In this document: positions 1-8,908 of the stretch, one piece after another
Numbering within the stretch: position 1 is the stretch's first letter
Layout of the letters: each line of letters starts with the position of its first letter
Assembly: GCF_900116115.1 (NCBI RefSeq)
Contig: NZ_FOZP01000003.1
Location: 186,001-250,000, forward strand
DNA from: Lutibacter maritimus
GTDB taxonomy: Bacteria > Bacteroidota > Bacteroidia > Flavobacteriales > Flavobacteriaceae
DNA: 64,000 nucleotides
Reading direction: 5' to 3'
The notes under the pieces: model-generated
Told to the model about the DNA's origin: nothing
Database searches by the model: none
The model's input: only the letters and a program-made list of their open reading frames with translations
Translations under genes and position numbers: made by a program

Positions 1-480
1 TTCTGAAAATAGTTTTTTAAAAGCGATATTTAATGCAAAAAAGCATCCAATAAAAATTAAATATGGCACAAAATAACCAATAGAAAATTCTACTGAAGAA
101 GAAACTGTTGTAGTAATATCACTATAAGAATACCCCAATAAATCGGCTCCTAAATTAATTAAGGTTGTTAAGCTATAATTAACCAGCGTAAATTGACCAA
201 CAATTATAATTGTAAAAATAGCTTGAATAAAAATTGTAGCTGTTTTTTTGTGAAAATAAGCTATTAAAAAAAATAATGGTAACAGCAATATACTAATTAG
301 TAATCCAGTCCAAAAATCATTTAATAATTTAAAAATTAAGGTTGAACCAACAGAAATATCGGTATTTTTTAAAGTTAATTGGTATACTTCAAAAAAACTA
401 ATAACCCAAAAAGTAGCTATTAAAGCTAAAGCCAAATAACCTAATTTATAAATTTCTTTAAACTGAGTTTTTATTTTCAT
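1..480 (-). CDS. LTA synthase-like membrane protein, N-terminal part (cut by window edge)
   Basis: An open frame starts at the ATG at 480 and runs off the left edge with no stop, giving 160 residues. It contains four or five hydrophobic segments joined by short loops, including a GADLLGYSYSDI stretch. Such a loop precedes the extracytoplasmic sulfatase domain in Bacteroidetes LTA synthase-family (alkaline phosphatase superfamily) proteins. The catalytic domain would lie outside the window, so the family call is inference from the membrane part and from the upstream glycosyltransferase, whose stop is 12 nt away. It is probably the last visible gene of the kinase-receiver-HEAT-GT2 operon. It could instead be another polytopic membrane protein. 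Confidence 0.6.
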   Translation of the reverse strand, partial: MKIKTQFKEIYKLGYLALALIATFWVISFFEVYQLTLKNTDISVGSTLIFKLLNDFWTGLLISILLLPLFFLIAYFHKKTATIFIQAIFTIIIVGQFTLVNYSLTTLINLGADLLGYSYSDITTTVSSSVEFSIGYFVPYLIFIGCFFALNIAFKKLFSE

Positions 481-492
481 ATTAGTTTATTT

Positions 493-1929
493 CTATATAA
501 TTTTTTTTGATAAACCTTTGCGTTTCATTTCTCCCCATTTTTTCTTTTTATTAAAGTAATAATCGTAATTTCCTTTAATTGCGGCATATAAAATTACCGG
601 ATGTAAAATAAAAGGTTCTAATAATGTTACAAAAATTAACTTAAAACCTGTTCCTTTCTTTTTATATTGATGAAAAGTTAACTCTTCAGAAAAAATAGCA
701 ATAATTGTAAATATAACTGAAAACAAATATGCAAGTAAAAAAAATGCAAATGCATATTCCCATTTTACATTTTTTAAAGCTATTAAAATGATAAAATAAA
801 TTATACCAATTACTTCTATTACTGGCGCTAATCTTTCATAAAAAAACCAGTATGGAAAACTTAACATTCCCAATAAATTATATTTTGGATTAAAACCAAT
901 TTTTCTGTGCTTTCTTAAAGTTTCAATGGTGCCGCGTGTCCATCTATTCCTTTGAGAAATTAAAATTTTATAATTGTCTGGGGCTTCAGTCCAACACAAG
1001 GGATCTGGTATATACGCTACTTTATACTTTACATTTTTCTCTTCCATATACCGTCTCATCCGTACAATAATTTCCATGTCTTCACCAACAGTATTAGTGT
1101 CGTACCCTCCAACTTCTATTGCAGTTTTTTTCTCAAACATTCCAAAAGCACCTGAAATAACTAACAATCCATTTAATCTGCTCCAAGCCATTCTTCCCAA
1201 TAAAAACGATCTTAAATATTCTAATATTTGAGCAATTTCAATCCATTTATTTGGCAAGTTAACATCTAATAACTTTCCTTCTTTAATAGTACAGGCATTG
1301 GCAATTCTGATAACTCCTCCTGATGCAATTACTTTAACATTGGTAACTTCTAAAAAAGGTTTTATCATTTTTTGTAACGAATCTTCTAACAACAAACAAT
1401 CTACATCTATACAAGCACAATATTGACTGTTAGAAATGTTTAAACCAAAGTTTAAAGCATCGGCTTTTCCACCATTTTCTTTATCAACAACTATTAATTT
1501 TTCAAAAGCAGGATTTGTAGATTTAAAAATTCCGGCTCTTAATGGTTTTGTTGGTATTTGTTCATTTATTAAGTAGTTAACTTTTTCTAAATCGTAGGCT
1601 TCAATTAATAGCTCTAAACTATTGTCTTTACTTCCATCGTTTACAATTATTACATCATAATTTACGTAATGACTTGAAAGTAATGACCTTACATTTTCAA
1701 TAATGTTTAAACTTTCGTTATAGGCAGGCGCAATAATTGAAATGGAAGGAGAAACGGTTGAGGAAAGTATTTCGTTATAATTAACAAAACTGTTTTTTTT
1801 CATATATTGATTTGACTCAATTCCAGAAATAATAGCTAAAATTATGTATGATACGATTACAGAAAATGCATATATAAAAAATAAGGTATGAATTATTAAT
1901 AATATTATTTGTACGGTACTGCTATCCAT
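493..1929 (-). CDS. Family 2 glycosyltransferase, processive (PgaC/NodC/hyaluronan synthase-like)
   Basis: This 478-residue inner-membrane glycosyltransferase likely polymerises a surface or exported polysaccharide from a nucleotide sugar. An N-terminal membrane segment spans about residues 8-36. The GT-A domain follows with PAYNE at 69-73, VNDGS at 96-100, the metal-binding DVD at 175-177, the catalytic ED at 283-284 and the processive-type QRNRW motif at 326-330. Three membrane segments lie near 355-385, 393-415 and 430-452. It begins 2 nt after the HEAT-protein stop, so the two are almost certainly co-transcribed and perhaps translationally coupled. The sugar specificity cannot be read from the sequence. 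Confidence 0.88.
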   Translation of the reverse strand: MDSSTVQIILLIIHTLFFIYAFSVIVSYIILAIISGIESNQYMKKNSFVNYNEILSSTVSPSISIIAPAYNESLNIIENVRSLLSSHYVNYDVIIVNDGSKDNSLELLIEAYDLEKVNYLINEQIPTKPLRAGIFKSTNPAFEKLIVVDKENGGKADALNFGLNISNSQYCACIDVDCLLLEDSLQKMIKPFLEVTNVKVIASGGVIRIANACTIKEGKLLDVNLPNKWIEIAQILEYLRSFLLGRMAWSRLNGLLVISGAFGMFEKKTAIEVGGYDTNTVGEDMEIIVRMRRYMEEKNVKYKVAYIPDPLCWTEAPDNYKILISQRNRWTRGTIETLRKHRKIGFNPKYNLLGMLSFPYWFFYERLAPVIEVIGIIYFIILIALKNVKWEYAFAFFLLAYLFSVIFTIIAIFSEELTFHQYKKKGTGFKLIFVTLLEPFILHPVILYAAIKGNYDYYFNKKKKWGEMKRKGLSKKII

Positions 1930-1931
1930 AA

Positions 1932-3035
1932 TTAAACAACTTCTAAAAAATTAAAAATTCTACTATTATCAAATTCGGTAGCATTTTGCTTTAATTCATG
2001 TAACTTTTCAATATGATTCTTTTTTAATAATTGAAATGCTAAAAACCTTATTTGAAAATTAGGATTTAGCGTATTTTCAATAATAAAAGCCTCATCATCA
2101 GCAGTTACAATATCTTGTAGAATTTTAAAAAACGTTATTTTTTCTTCACTGCTTCTATCTAAAAAATTTGATTTTACAATTTCTTTTGTTTCTTTTACTT
2201 GAAAGTATCCTAAAATTTCAATTGCACTAACTCTAATTTCTTTATTTTTATGATTTAATAATTGTAATAAAATTTCAATTACTTGAAACTGATTGTAAAT
2301 TTTTGCTAATTTTAATGCAAATAATACTACCGAATCATTTTCTGATTTTAACCAAGGAGAAATGTCTGTAATTTCCTGATCATCAAATTTTTGAAGAATT
2401 TCTAATAGCTGTATTTGATTCCATTCAGAAATAGGTGTTTTTAAATTATCCAGGAATTCCAATCCTTTAAAATGAAATAAACTTACATAATATAGTTGTA
2501 CTTGATTTCTAACTTCTTGCTTAGGATAATTTTGAAATTTACTAATTTCATTATAAACATTTGTAATTTCAAACTGTGTAAGCTCTTTAATACCAAGTGC
2601 AATTTGATTCCATTTTTTGCTTTCTAATTTTTTTAAAGCATAATTTAAAAGTCCTGTTTTAATAAATAATTGATTAATAGCTAATGCCATTTCACCCGAA
2701 ATATCACTTTTTAATTTTGATAAAACTGAAATTAAAATAGTTCGCTTAAACGTATTTTGTATTGACACTTTCATTTTATCAATAATTGTTTGCTGCTCAC
2801 TATTTATTTGCGAAGTATTTTCACCTAAATACAAATAAGTGATTAAATCATTTTCATATTGAGTAAATAGATTTTTAGAAATAAGTTCTTTGCTTCTTAA
2901 ATAAGTTCTTAAATAATATAGGTAAAATAGAAAAAATAAAATTAGTATAAATAACACAACCGAACCAATCCAAACAATTTTTAGCAACGTTGGAAGTTGG
3001 TTAAAATATTCTAAAATATTTTGGTTGTTAAACAT
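1932..3035 (-). CDS. Membrane-anchored HEAT-repeat protein
   Basis: This 367-residue protein has one hydrophobic segment at about 18-42 followed by a long helical cytoplasmic region. The C-terminal part shows HEAT-like helix pairs (for example NKEIRVSAIEILGYFQ and the segment after it), typical of protein-protein scaffolds. It has no catalytic motif. It sits between a lone receiver (16 nt gap) and a glycosyltransferase (2 nt gap). I infer that it passes the phosphorelay signal to the membrane glycosyltransferase, but this rests on context only. Confidence 0.78.
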   Translation of the reverse strand: MFNNQNILEYFNQLPTLLKIVWIGSVVLFILILFFLFYLYYLRTYLRSKELISKNLFTQYENDLITYLYLGENTSQINSEQQTIIDKMKVSIQNTFKRTILISVLSKLKSDISGEMALAINQLFIKTGLLNYALKKLESKKWNQIALGIKELTQFEITNVYNEISKFQNYPKQEVRNQVQLYYVSLFHFKGLEFLDNLKTPISEWNQIQLLEILQKFDDQEITDISPWLKSENDSVVLFALKLAKIYNQFQVIEILLQLLNHKNKEIRVSAIEILGYFQVKETKEIVKSNFLDRSSEEKITFFKILQDIVTADDEAFIIENTLNPNFQIRFLAFQLLKKNHIEKLHELKQNATEFDNSRIFNFLEVV

Positions 3036-3051
3036 AAAATTTTCTAAAACT

Positions 3052-3420
3052 TTAAATTAATAATCTTTTTACTCTAATTACCAATTCATTTGGACTAAAA
3101 GGTTTTCCCATAAAATCATTTGCGCCTAAGTTAAATGCTTTTAACACCATTTCTTCTTGCCCAGCTGCGGAAAAAACGATAATTGGAATTTGTAACTTTA
3201 ACTTATTTCTAACGTGGCTAATTACTTCTAATCCACTTATATATGGCATCATAATATCGGTTAAAATTATATCTGGAGCATTCGCTTCAATTAATTCAAC
3301 TGCTTTTTTACCATCTTCAGCAATTAAAAGTTGAAACCCTTCTTTTTCTAACCTAAATTTTAATAAAAGTGACAAAGTTGAATTATCTTCGGCTAATACA
3401 ATTTTTTTTAAATTACTCAT
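3052..3420 (-). CDS. Stand-alone response regulator receiver (CheY-like)
   Basis: This 122-residue receiver domain has no output domain. Acidic residues E11 and D12, the phospho-acceptor D55 in ILTDIMMP, S84 at the conserved Thr/Ser position and K106 in GKPFSP are all present, so it should be phosphorylatable. Its ATG overlaps the last 8 nt of the hybrid kinase gene, indicating translational coupling. Without a DNA-binding domain it presumably acts by protein contact; the adjacent HEAT protein and glycosyltransferase are the obvious candidate partners. Confidence 0.92.
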   Translation of the reverse strand: MSNLKKIVLAEDNSTLSLLLKFRLEKEGFQLLIAEDGKKAVELIEANAPDIILTDIMMPYISGLEVISHVRNKLKLQIPIIVFSAAGQEEMVLKAFNLGANDFMGKPFSPNELVIRVKRLLI

Positions 3421-5719
3421 TTTCTAAAATTTTTAATTCTTCTTTTAATTCTTCTTTTACTTTTTCAATAATTTGTTTACACTCATTTAATAGCGTTGAT
3501 ACGTTATCGAAATCTTCACGTTTCTCTAATTTTTTCATTAAAGTGTGTACCAAAGGTTCCATTTTAGAAATACCAAACATGCTAATATTTGGTTTAATTT
3601 TATGTGTAGCTCTGTGTAAAATTTCCCAATTTTTTGTTTTTATTTCTTTGGTTACCACCTGAACATATTCATCTAAATCTTTTATAAATAATTGTATAAG
3701 TAATACTAAAATTGATGTTTCATTTAATGATTCTTGCTTTAAAAATTCCAAATCTGTGTATTTTTCACTTTTGGTATTTTCATTAATAATTTTAATTTCT
3801 TTACTATCTTCTAACTTCTCTATATTCGTTAATTTTCCATACTTTTTTAATAATAAAAGTAATTCTTCTTTTTTAAAGGGTTTAAAAATATAATCGTTCA
3901 TTCCTGCTTCTAAAGCCATATTAATATCTTTTTTAGAAGTATACGCTGTCATAGCAATTATAGGAATTTTGCTTACTTGTTTTGATAAATCATTTTTTAT
4001 AATTTTTGTAGCTTCGTAACCATCCATAACAGGCATTTGAATATCCATTAAAATAATGTCGTACATGTTTTTTTGAACTTTTTTTACGCCTTCAATACCG
4101 TTATTGGCAATATCTACTATGCAATTCCATCTTTCTAATCTTGTTTTTGCTAATAATTGATTTGTTTTATTGTCTTCAACTAACAATATTTTTAAATTTA
4201 ATATTGATTTTTCTACTTCACCAAGTTCTACAAAATGCTTTTCAATTTTAGTTACATCTTTTTTAAATGGTATGGTCATTTTAAAATTACTACCAACGCC
4301 AAATTTACTTTGTACTTTAATTTCTCCGTTTAACAATGAAACCAGTTTTTTAACAATAGCCAATCCTAAACCAGTTCCGCCATAAATTCTTGAAGTATCA
4401 CTTTTAGCTTGTGTAAATACGCCAAAAACAGTACTAATTTTGTTTGAAACTATTCCAATACCGGTATCTTTTATTTCAAAATAAACTTCTGTTAAATTAT
4501 TTTCATCTTTGGTTAATTTTACAGAAACTATTACCGATCCTTCATCTGTAAACTTAATGGCGTTTCCAATTAGGTTTAAAAGTATTTGACCAATTCTGGT
4601 GGGATCTCCTAAAACAAATTCTGGTGTATTTGGATTAATATCTAGCTCTAAAGCAATTTTTTTCTCTTTTGCTTTTAGCTTCATAAGTTTTACAACTTCG
4701 TATAAACTTTTATGAAGATTAAAAGGAATTTCTTCAATTTCTACTTTGTTTGAATCTAGTTTTGCTAAATCTAACACATTGTTTATTAGCGAAAGAAGGA
4801 TTTCGCCTGAGTTACGCATGGTTTCTAAATGCTCTTTTTGCTCAGGTGTTAATTGAGTTTCTAACAATAAATCGGTAAACCCAATAACAGCATTTAAAGG
4901 TGTTCTAATTTCGTGGCTCATATTTGCCAAAAACTCATCTTTAACTTTTAATGATTTTTCTGCTGTTTCTTTCGCTTCTTTCAATTCCATTTCTGTTAAA
5001 ACTCTATTGGTTATATCTGTTCCAACAGAAATGTAGGTATCATTTAATCCTTTAGACAATTGCCATTCAATCCACTTATAATCGCCATTTTTAGTTTTAA
5101 TTTGTCTTTTTGAAATATCTGTAAAATCTTTAATATGAAAATATACAAAATTATGAATGGCTTCTTTAACTTTTTGTGCTTCGTATTGGTTTTCATAGGT
5201 TAATTTCCACCAATTATCGCCCATAATTTCTTCATCACTATAACCCAACATTCTTTCTACGGAAGGTGAACAAAAAATAACATTATCATTTTTATCACTA
5301 ACTAAAATCATAGCATCAACGCTATTGATAATATCGTTAGAGTGAAACGATGCTATTTCTTGCGATTTTCTTATAGTAATATCTACGCCAACTGTGGTAA
5401 AAGTGTTATTTTCTAAAACCGTATCTCTCCACTCAATCCATTTAAAATTTCCATCACTACATTTTACTTTAGTTTCATAAGGTTTATTTGAAACTTTTAA
5501 TTTACCTAAAGAAATTTCTTTAATTTTTAATTTGTTTAAAATACTTTCATCATTGGTAAAACTTATTTTATCCCACCAATCTTTTTTTAATTTATCGTTA
5601 ACTTTATAACCTAACAAAGTTTCACAATAAGGAGATATGTACGTGATTTCACCATTATTATTTGTTGAAACAATTAGTATATTTAATTCATTTAGGTATT
5701 GAATTGAATTATCTCTCAT
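3413..5719 (-). CDS. Soluble PAS-PAS hybrid sensor histidine kinase with receiver and Hpt domains
   Basis: This 768-residue phosphorelay protein has two PAS/PAC domains (about 10-118 and 128-240). A HisKA domain follows with H269 in NMSHEIRTP, then a HATPase domain with N-box near 382-386 and GTGLGL at 448-453. The receiver has D559 in ILMDIQMP and the C-terminal Hpt domain has H706 in HKIKPN. There is no membrane segment or signal peptide, so it should sense a cytoplasmic cue, the PAS ligand being unknown. It is the first gene of the operon and overlaps the lone receiver by 8 nt, which is the expected terminal phospho-acceptor. Confidence 0.93.
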   Translation of the reverse strand: MRDNSIQYLNELNILIVSTNNNGEITYISPYCETLLGYKVNDKLKKDWWDKISFTNDESILNKLKIKEISLGKLKVSNKPYETKVKCSDGNFKWIEWRDTVLENNTFTTVGVDITIRKSQEIASFHSNDIINSVDAMILVSDKNDNVIFCSPSVERMLGYSDEEIMGDNWWKLTYENQYEAQKVKEAIHNFVYFHIKDFTDISKRQIKTKNGDYKWIEWQLSKGLNDTYISVGTDITNRVLTEMELKEAKETAEKSLKVKDEFLANMSHEIRTPLNAVIGFTDLLLETQLTPEQKEHLETMRNSGEILLSLINNVLDLAKLDSNKVEIEEIPFNLHKSLYEVVKLMKLKAKEKKIALELDINPNTPEFVLGDPTRIGQILLNLIGNAIKFTDEGSVIVSVKLTKDENNLTEVYFEIKDTGIGIVSNKISTVFGVFTQAKSDTSRIYGGTGLGLAIVKKLVSLLNGEIKVQSKFGVGSNFKMTIPFKKDVTKIEKHFVELGEVEKSILNLKILLVEDNKTNQLLAKTRLERWNCIVDIANNGIEGVKKVQKNMYDIILMDIQMPVMDGYEATKIIKNDLSKQVSKIPIIAMTAYTSKKDINMALEAGMNDYIFKPFKKEELLLLLKKYGKLTNIEKLEDSKEIKIINENTKSEKYTDLEFLKQESLNETSILVLLIQLFIKDLDEYVQVVTKEIKTKNWEILHRATHKIKPNISMFGISKMEPLVHTLMKKLEKREDFDNVSTLLNECKQIIEKVKEELKEELKILENE

Positions 5720-5843
5720 TTGTTAATTTTCATTTTTTTTAATACTTTGCTTTTTTAAATTTCAAAAAAACACAGTAATATTACAATATATTTTAATATG
5801 TAATTCACTTCATATAAATATACCTAAATTATTCTATAAAAAT

Positions 5844-5870
5844 AAAAAACCACTTTAAAAGTGGTTTTTT
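5844..5870 (-). terminator. Intrinsic terminator, probably bidirectional
   Basis: The arms AAAAAACCACTT and AGTGGTTTTTT flank a short AT loop. It lies about 40 nt past the stop of the minus-strand lipoprotein gene and upstream of the hybrid kinase, so it insulates the two units. Confidence 0.8.
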
Positions 5871-5910
5871 AATACATATAAAGTTTTTAGACTTTAGTTA
5901 TCTGATACTG

Positions 5911-6273
5911 TTAATTTAACATTCCAAAACCTAATAAAAGTGATCCTATTCCAAATGTTATTCCTATAATTTTAAAAGAATTTGAAGACTTTTTATTTTG
6001 TTTTTGAATATTTAAAATAGCATCTTCATCTAAAATAGTTTTAATTTCATTATTTTCTATAGTTTTAATACCATATAATTCTAAATCTGTTCTCTCAATT
6101 TTTTCAAAAATAAGTTCATCACCATTCTTCATATTTACTTTAAAAAAGCCTGAATCAGTATTTTCTATCGCTTCATTAACCGTTACCGGATTTTGGTAAA
6201 CCTTACAACTTAAACAAACTGTAAAAATTAATATGTAACTTATTATTTTCAGAATATATCTTTTTTTAATCAC
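5911..6273 (-). CDS. Hypothetical small lipoprotein with C-terminal membrane segment
   Basis: This 120-residue protein has a lipoprotein-type leader ending in a Leu-Ser-Cys box (C23). A short charged domain (about 25-95) follows, and a glycine-rich hydrophobic segment lies at about 99-118. The middle part (NGDELIFEKIERTDLELYG) resembles short beta domains of Bacteroidetes lipoproteins, but I do not recognise a named family. It stands alone between a terminator on its 3' side and a long gap on its 5' side. Confidence 0.65.
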   Translation of the reverse strand: MIKKRYILKIISYILIFTVCLSCKVYQNPVTVNEAIENTDSGFFKVNMKNGDELIFEKIERTDLELYGIKTIENNEIKTILDEDAILNIQKQNKKSSNSFKIIGITFGIGSLLLGFGMLN

Positions 6274-6671
6274 TTTAAGAGGTTTTAAAATTTAAATACA
6301 AGTTACATTTTAAATTTAAATGAACTACAAAAAAAATAATTTTTTAACTGAAATATTTATGAAAATTTTATATTTTTTTAAATCGCTTTTTATATATATT
6401 TGCAGCGTAAATGCGCTTTTAAAGCATTATAAAATAGCAATGAAAACAGCTGTTAAATTTGTGTTTATTTTTAAAAACACATTTTTTAGATTTACTACTC
6501 AAGTCGTTCGACAGAGATAACCACTATTCTTTTTAAACCTAATAAACCAACTAATTTATTATTAAAATTTGTTGAAACGTTCTGTGGTATGTGCAATTTA
6601 CCTTTATTAATAAATTTCATTAAAAATTGCGGCTCAATTCAAATTAAAAAATTTAAAAAATCACAAAAAAC
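6274..6671. other. Gene-poor 400-bp gap with a -7 box and a decayed-looking open frame
   Basis: The gap holds a plus-strand Bacteroidetes-type -7 box TATATTTG at 6396-6403, followed by an ATG at 6440 opening only 26 codons. A second plus frame without a start codon is open from about 6488 to the TGA at 6673-6675, which overlaps the ATG of the next gene as ATGA. I do not recognise either peptide. The layout could be a small RNA leader or a frameshifted small gene. Confidence 0.35.
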
Positions 6672-6977
6672 ATGAAAGCACTTTTAACCTTTTTTACAAT
6701 TATTTCTTTAGCCTTTGGCAAAAATGATCAAGAAGTATTTACAATGAAAGCCATTTTTGACGGATTTGAAGATGATACTTATTTTTTTACTGATAGTGAG
6801 GATGAAACATACTATATTCAAGAAGTTACAGCAGAAGTAACAAAAACTTATGATCTTAAAGACATAAAATACAACGGAAAAACATTTAACGTAACTTACG
6901 AAACTCAAAAAAGAATTGATGAAAACAATGAACCTTACGAAGTTTTTGTAATTACAAAATTAACTTTAGTTGAATAA
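6672..6977 (+). CDS. Hypothetical small exported protein
   Basis: This 101-residue protein begins with a short hydrophobic leader (ALLTFFTIISLAFG), followed by an acidic, beta-rich domain with repeated Tyr/Phe-Asp patterns (EDDTYFFTDSEDETYYIQEV). I see no recognised family. It is followed directly by a strong terminator, so it forms a short unit of its own with whatever lies in the 400-bp gap upstream. The leader is weak, so export is only probable. Confidence 0.6.
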   Translation: MKALLTFFTIISLAFGKNDQEVFTMKAIFDGFEDDTYFFTDSEDETYYIQEVTAEVTKTYDLKDIKYNGKTFNVTYETQKRIDENNEPYEVFVITKLTLVE

Positions 6978-6979
6978 AC

Positions 6980-7007
6980 AAAAAGAGGAGTTTAAACTCC
7001 TCTTTTT
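6980..7007 (+). terminator. Intrinsic terminator
   Basis: Perfect arms AAAAAGAGGAGT and ACTCCTCTTTTT around a TTAA loop, ending in a T-run. It starts 3 nt after the stop of the small exported protein. Confidence 0.88.
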
Positions 7008-7010
7008 GTT

Positions 7011-7018
7011 TAACTTTG
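7011..7018 (+). promoter_or_regulatory. -7 promoter box TAACTTTG of the PurD-like gene
   Basis: TAACTTTG matches the Bacteroidetes -7 consensus TAnnTTTG and lies right after the terminator. It puts the transcript start near 7023-7026. A start at the upstream TTG (6970) is therefore impossible, because that codon lies upstream of the promoter. No clear -33 TTG is visible, since the expected position falls inside the terminator. Confidence 0.5.
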
Positions 7019-7047
7019 TTATTATGCAAAGAAATGAGCACCAAAAA

Positions 7048-8379
7048 ATGAGTACCAAAAATCAAAAAAAGAAAGATGTTTCGCCTAAAAACGACCAACA
7101 TATAAAACGAAATTTTTTATTTGTTTCAAGATGGGGAGAATCACTTGATATTGCCCATGCATCACAACAAGAAGGAAATTCAGTAAAACTTTTTATTGAA
7201 GATAAAGCTTCAAAAGAAATTGGATTTGGATTTGTTCCTAAAGTTCCAAATTGGAAAAAACATATTGATTGGGCAGATATTATTATTTTTGATTATACAG
7301 GTTACGGAAAAGAATGCGAAGAGTTAAGAACTGCAGGAAAAATTGTTTTTGGAGGATCTGAATATACCGATCAACTTGAACTAGATCGTAATTTTGGACA
7401 AGATGAATTAAAAAAACATAAAGTAAAAATATTGCAATCTAAAGAGTTTTTTAATTTTCAAGATGCAATTACTTTTGTTGAAAAAAACCCAGATGCATAT
7501 GTTATAAAGCCTTGTGGTGAAACTCAAGAATTAAAACAACTCCTTTTTGTAGGAAATGATGATGAAGGCCATGATGTTATTAGAGTTTTAAAAGCTTATG
7601 AAAAATCTTGGGGAAATGATTTTGGTAATTTTCAATTACAAAGAAAAGTAAAAGGTGTAGAAATTTCAGTTTCAGCTTTTTTTAATGGAAAAGAATTTTT
7701 AACACCTATAAATGTAACTTTTGAACATAAAAAATTGTTCCCTAAAGAGTTAGGAGTATCTACAGGCGAAATGGGAAGTAGCATGTTTTGGGTAAAAGAT
7801 TCACCAATTTTTGATGCTACTTTAAAAAAATTTGAAACTACACTTGGCAAAAAAAACTTTATTGGTCATATAGATATTAATTGTATTGTAAACGGCAATG
7901 GTATTTATCCATTAGAATTTACTTCACGCTTTGGATTTCCTCAAATATTTATTCAAAGAGCAGGCATAAACGAACCTATTGGAAATATGCTATTTAAAAT
8001 TGCTAGCGGACAAAAGTTTACAATTAATGTTAAAAAAGGATTTCAAATAGGCGCTTTTATTGTGGTTCCTCCTTTTCCTTTTGATGACAAAAAAAGCTTT
8101 GAATTATTTTCAAAAGATTCTATAGTTATTTTTAAAAAAGAAATTAAGGAAGGTATTCATCCAATGCATCTAAAAAAAATAAATGATGAGTGGTTAATAA
8201 CTGGAAATACCGGAATTGCAGTAATGGTTTCGGGAACTGGATTAACTATGAAAGATGCTCAAAAAATGATGAATAATAGAATCGCCAACATTATTGTAAA
8301 TAACAGCTATTACAGAACCGATATTGGCGACAGATGGTTTGACGATTCTGACAAACTTTGGTCTTGGGGATTGTTATAA
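7048..8379 (+). CDS. ATP-grasp enzyme, PurD-like (phosphoribosylamine-glycine ligase-like)
   Basis: This protein of about 443 residues has the N-terminal, ATP-grasp and C-terminal layout of phosphoribosylamine-glycine ligases. Visible elements are a Rossmann-like start (NFLFVSRWGESLDIAHASQQEG), an ATP-binding KPCGE segment, and the metal-binding HIDINCIV and EFTSRFG stretches that correspond to the acidic ligands of ATP-grasp folds. Many PurD signature residues differ, so it is probably a paralogue rather than the housekeeping enzyme. The start at 7048 is chosen because the -7 box at 7011-7018 leaves little leader for the ATG at 7024; that one remains possible. Confidence 0.7.
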   Translation: MSTKNQKKKDVSPKNDQHIKRNFLFVSRWGESLDIAHASQQEGNSVKLFIEDKASKEIGFGFVPKVPNWKKHIDWADIIIFDYTGYGKECEELRTAGKIVFGGSEYTDQLELDRNFGQDELKKHKVKILQSKEFFNFQDAITFVEKNPDAYVIKPCGETQELKQLLFVGNDDEGHDVIRVLKAYEKSWGNDFGNFQLQRKVKGVEISVSAFFNGKEFLTPINVTFEHKKLFPKELGVSTGEMGSSMFWVKDSPIFDATLKKFETTLGKKNFIGHIDINCIVNGNGIYPLEFTSRFGFPQIFIQRAGINEPIGNMLFKIASGQKFTINVKKGFQIGAFIVVPPFPFDDKKSFELFSKDSIVIFKKEIKEGIHPMHLKKINDEWLITGNTGIAVMVSGTGLTMKDAQKMMNNRIANIIVNNSYYRTDIGDRWFDDSDKLWSWGLL

Positions 8380-8394
8380 TTTAATTTTATTGAA

Positions 8395-8856
8395 ATGGAG
8401 TTACAATTTGAAAAACTTAAAGGAAATCCAAATCAGTTTTTTGATATTTTACCAGAAGATTGGAAAATTAGCATTGTTCCTAATTGGGTTTACTATAAAA
8501 AAACAGCATCAATTTATGTAATTAAAGAAAATAACGAAATTATATGTGGCGGCATTGTATTTACAGAAAAACTAAAAGAAATGACTTCTTTTGAAATTTT
8601 ACACGCATATTTATTTACTGAAGGATATTATTATTTAGGATACATTTGGGTTTCAGAACATAAAAGAAACCAACAATTGGCCACAAAATGGTTTACGCAT
8701 TTAAAAGATCAAAATCCAAAACAAAAATATTGGTTAACTATTGAAGAAGAACAACTCAATTATTTTTATAAAAAAAATGGATTCAAACTATTTGCAGAAA
8801 GCAATGATGATTTTGATGCTAAAGAGTGGATTTTCACCAACAATCCAATAAAATAA
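8395..8856 (+). CDS. GNAT-like acetyltransferase
   Basis: This 153-residue protein has a motif-A-like strand-loop-helix (GYIWVSEHKRNQQLATKWF, 82-100), as in acetyl-CoA-binding N-acetyltransferases. The typical C-terminal element NYFYKKNGFKLF is at 122-133. The usual Q/RxxGxG/A loop is degenerate (RNQQLA), so acetyl-CoA binding is likely but not certain. It starts 15 nt after the PurD-like stop and ends in a terminator, so the two form an operon. The acceptor substrate is unknown. Confidence 0.68.
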   Translation: MELQFEKLKGNPNQFFDILPEDWKISIVPNWVYYKKTASIYVIKENNEIICGGIVFTEKLKEMTSFEILHAYLFTEGYYYLGYIWVSEHKRNQQLATKWFTHLKDQNPKQKYWLTIEEEQLNYFYKKNGFKLFAESNDDFDAKEWIFTNNPIK

Positions 8857-8888
8857 AAAAACGAATACATAATAAAGTATTCGTTTTT
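8856..8888 (+). terminator. Intrinsic terminator between convergent genes
   Basis: Arms AAAAACGAATAC and GTATTCGTTTTT with an 8-nt loop. It overlaps the GNAT stop codon and lies just before the stop of the convergent SQR gene, so it may serve both. Confidence 0.85.
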
Positions 8889-8908
8889 AAAATTTCTTTT
8901 TAGCTTTT

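Noticed and set aside
974-1231. Plus-strand frame opposite the glycosyltransferase
   Set aside because: It is antisense to a clear GT2 gene and lacks any family signal.
6320-6520. Plus-strand open frame of 66 codons
   Set aside because: Composition is dominated by Lys/Phe/Ile from AT-rich DNA, and the -7 box lies inside it. Only the gap description was kept.
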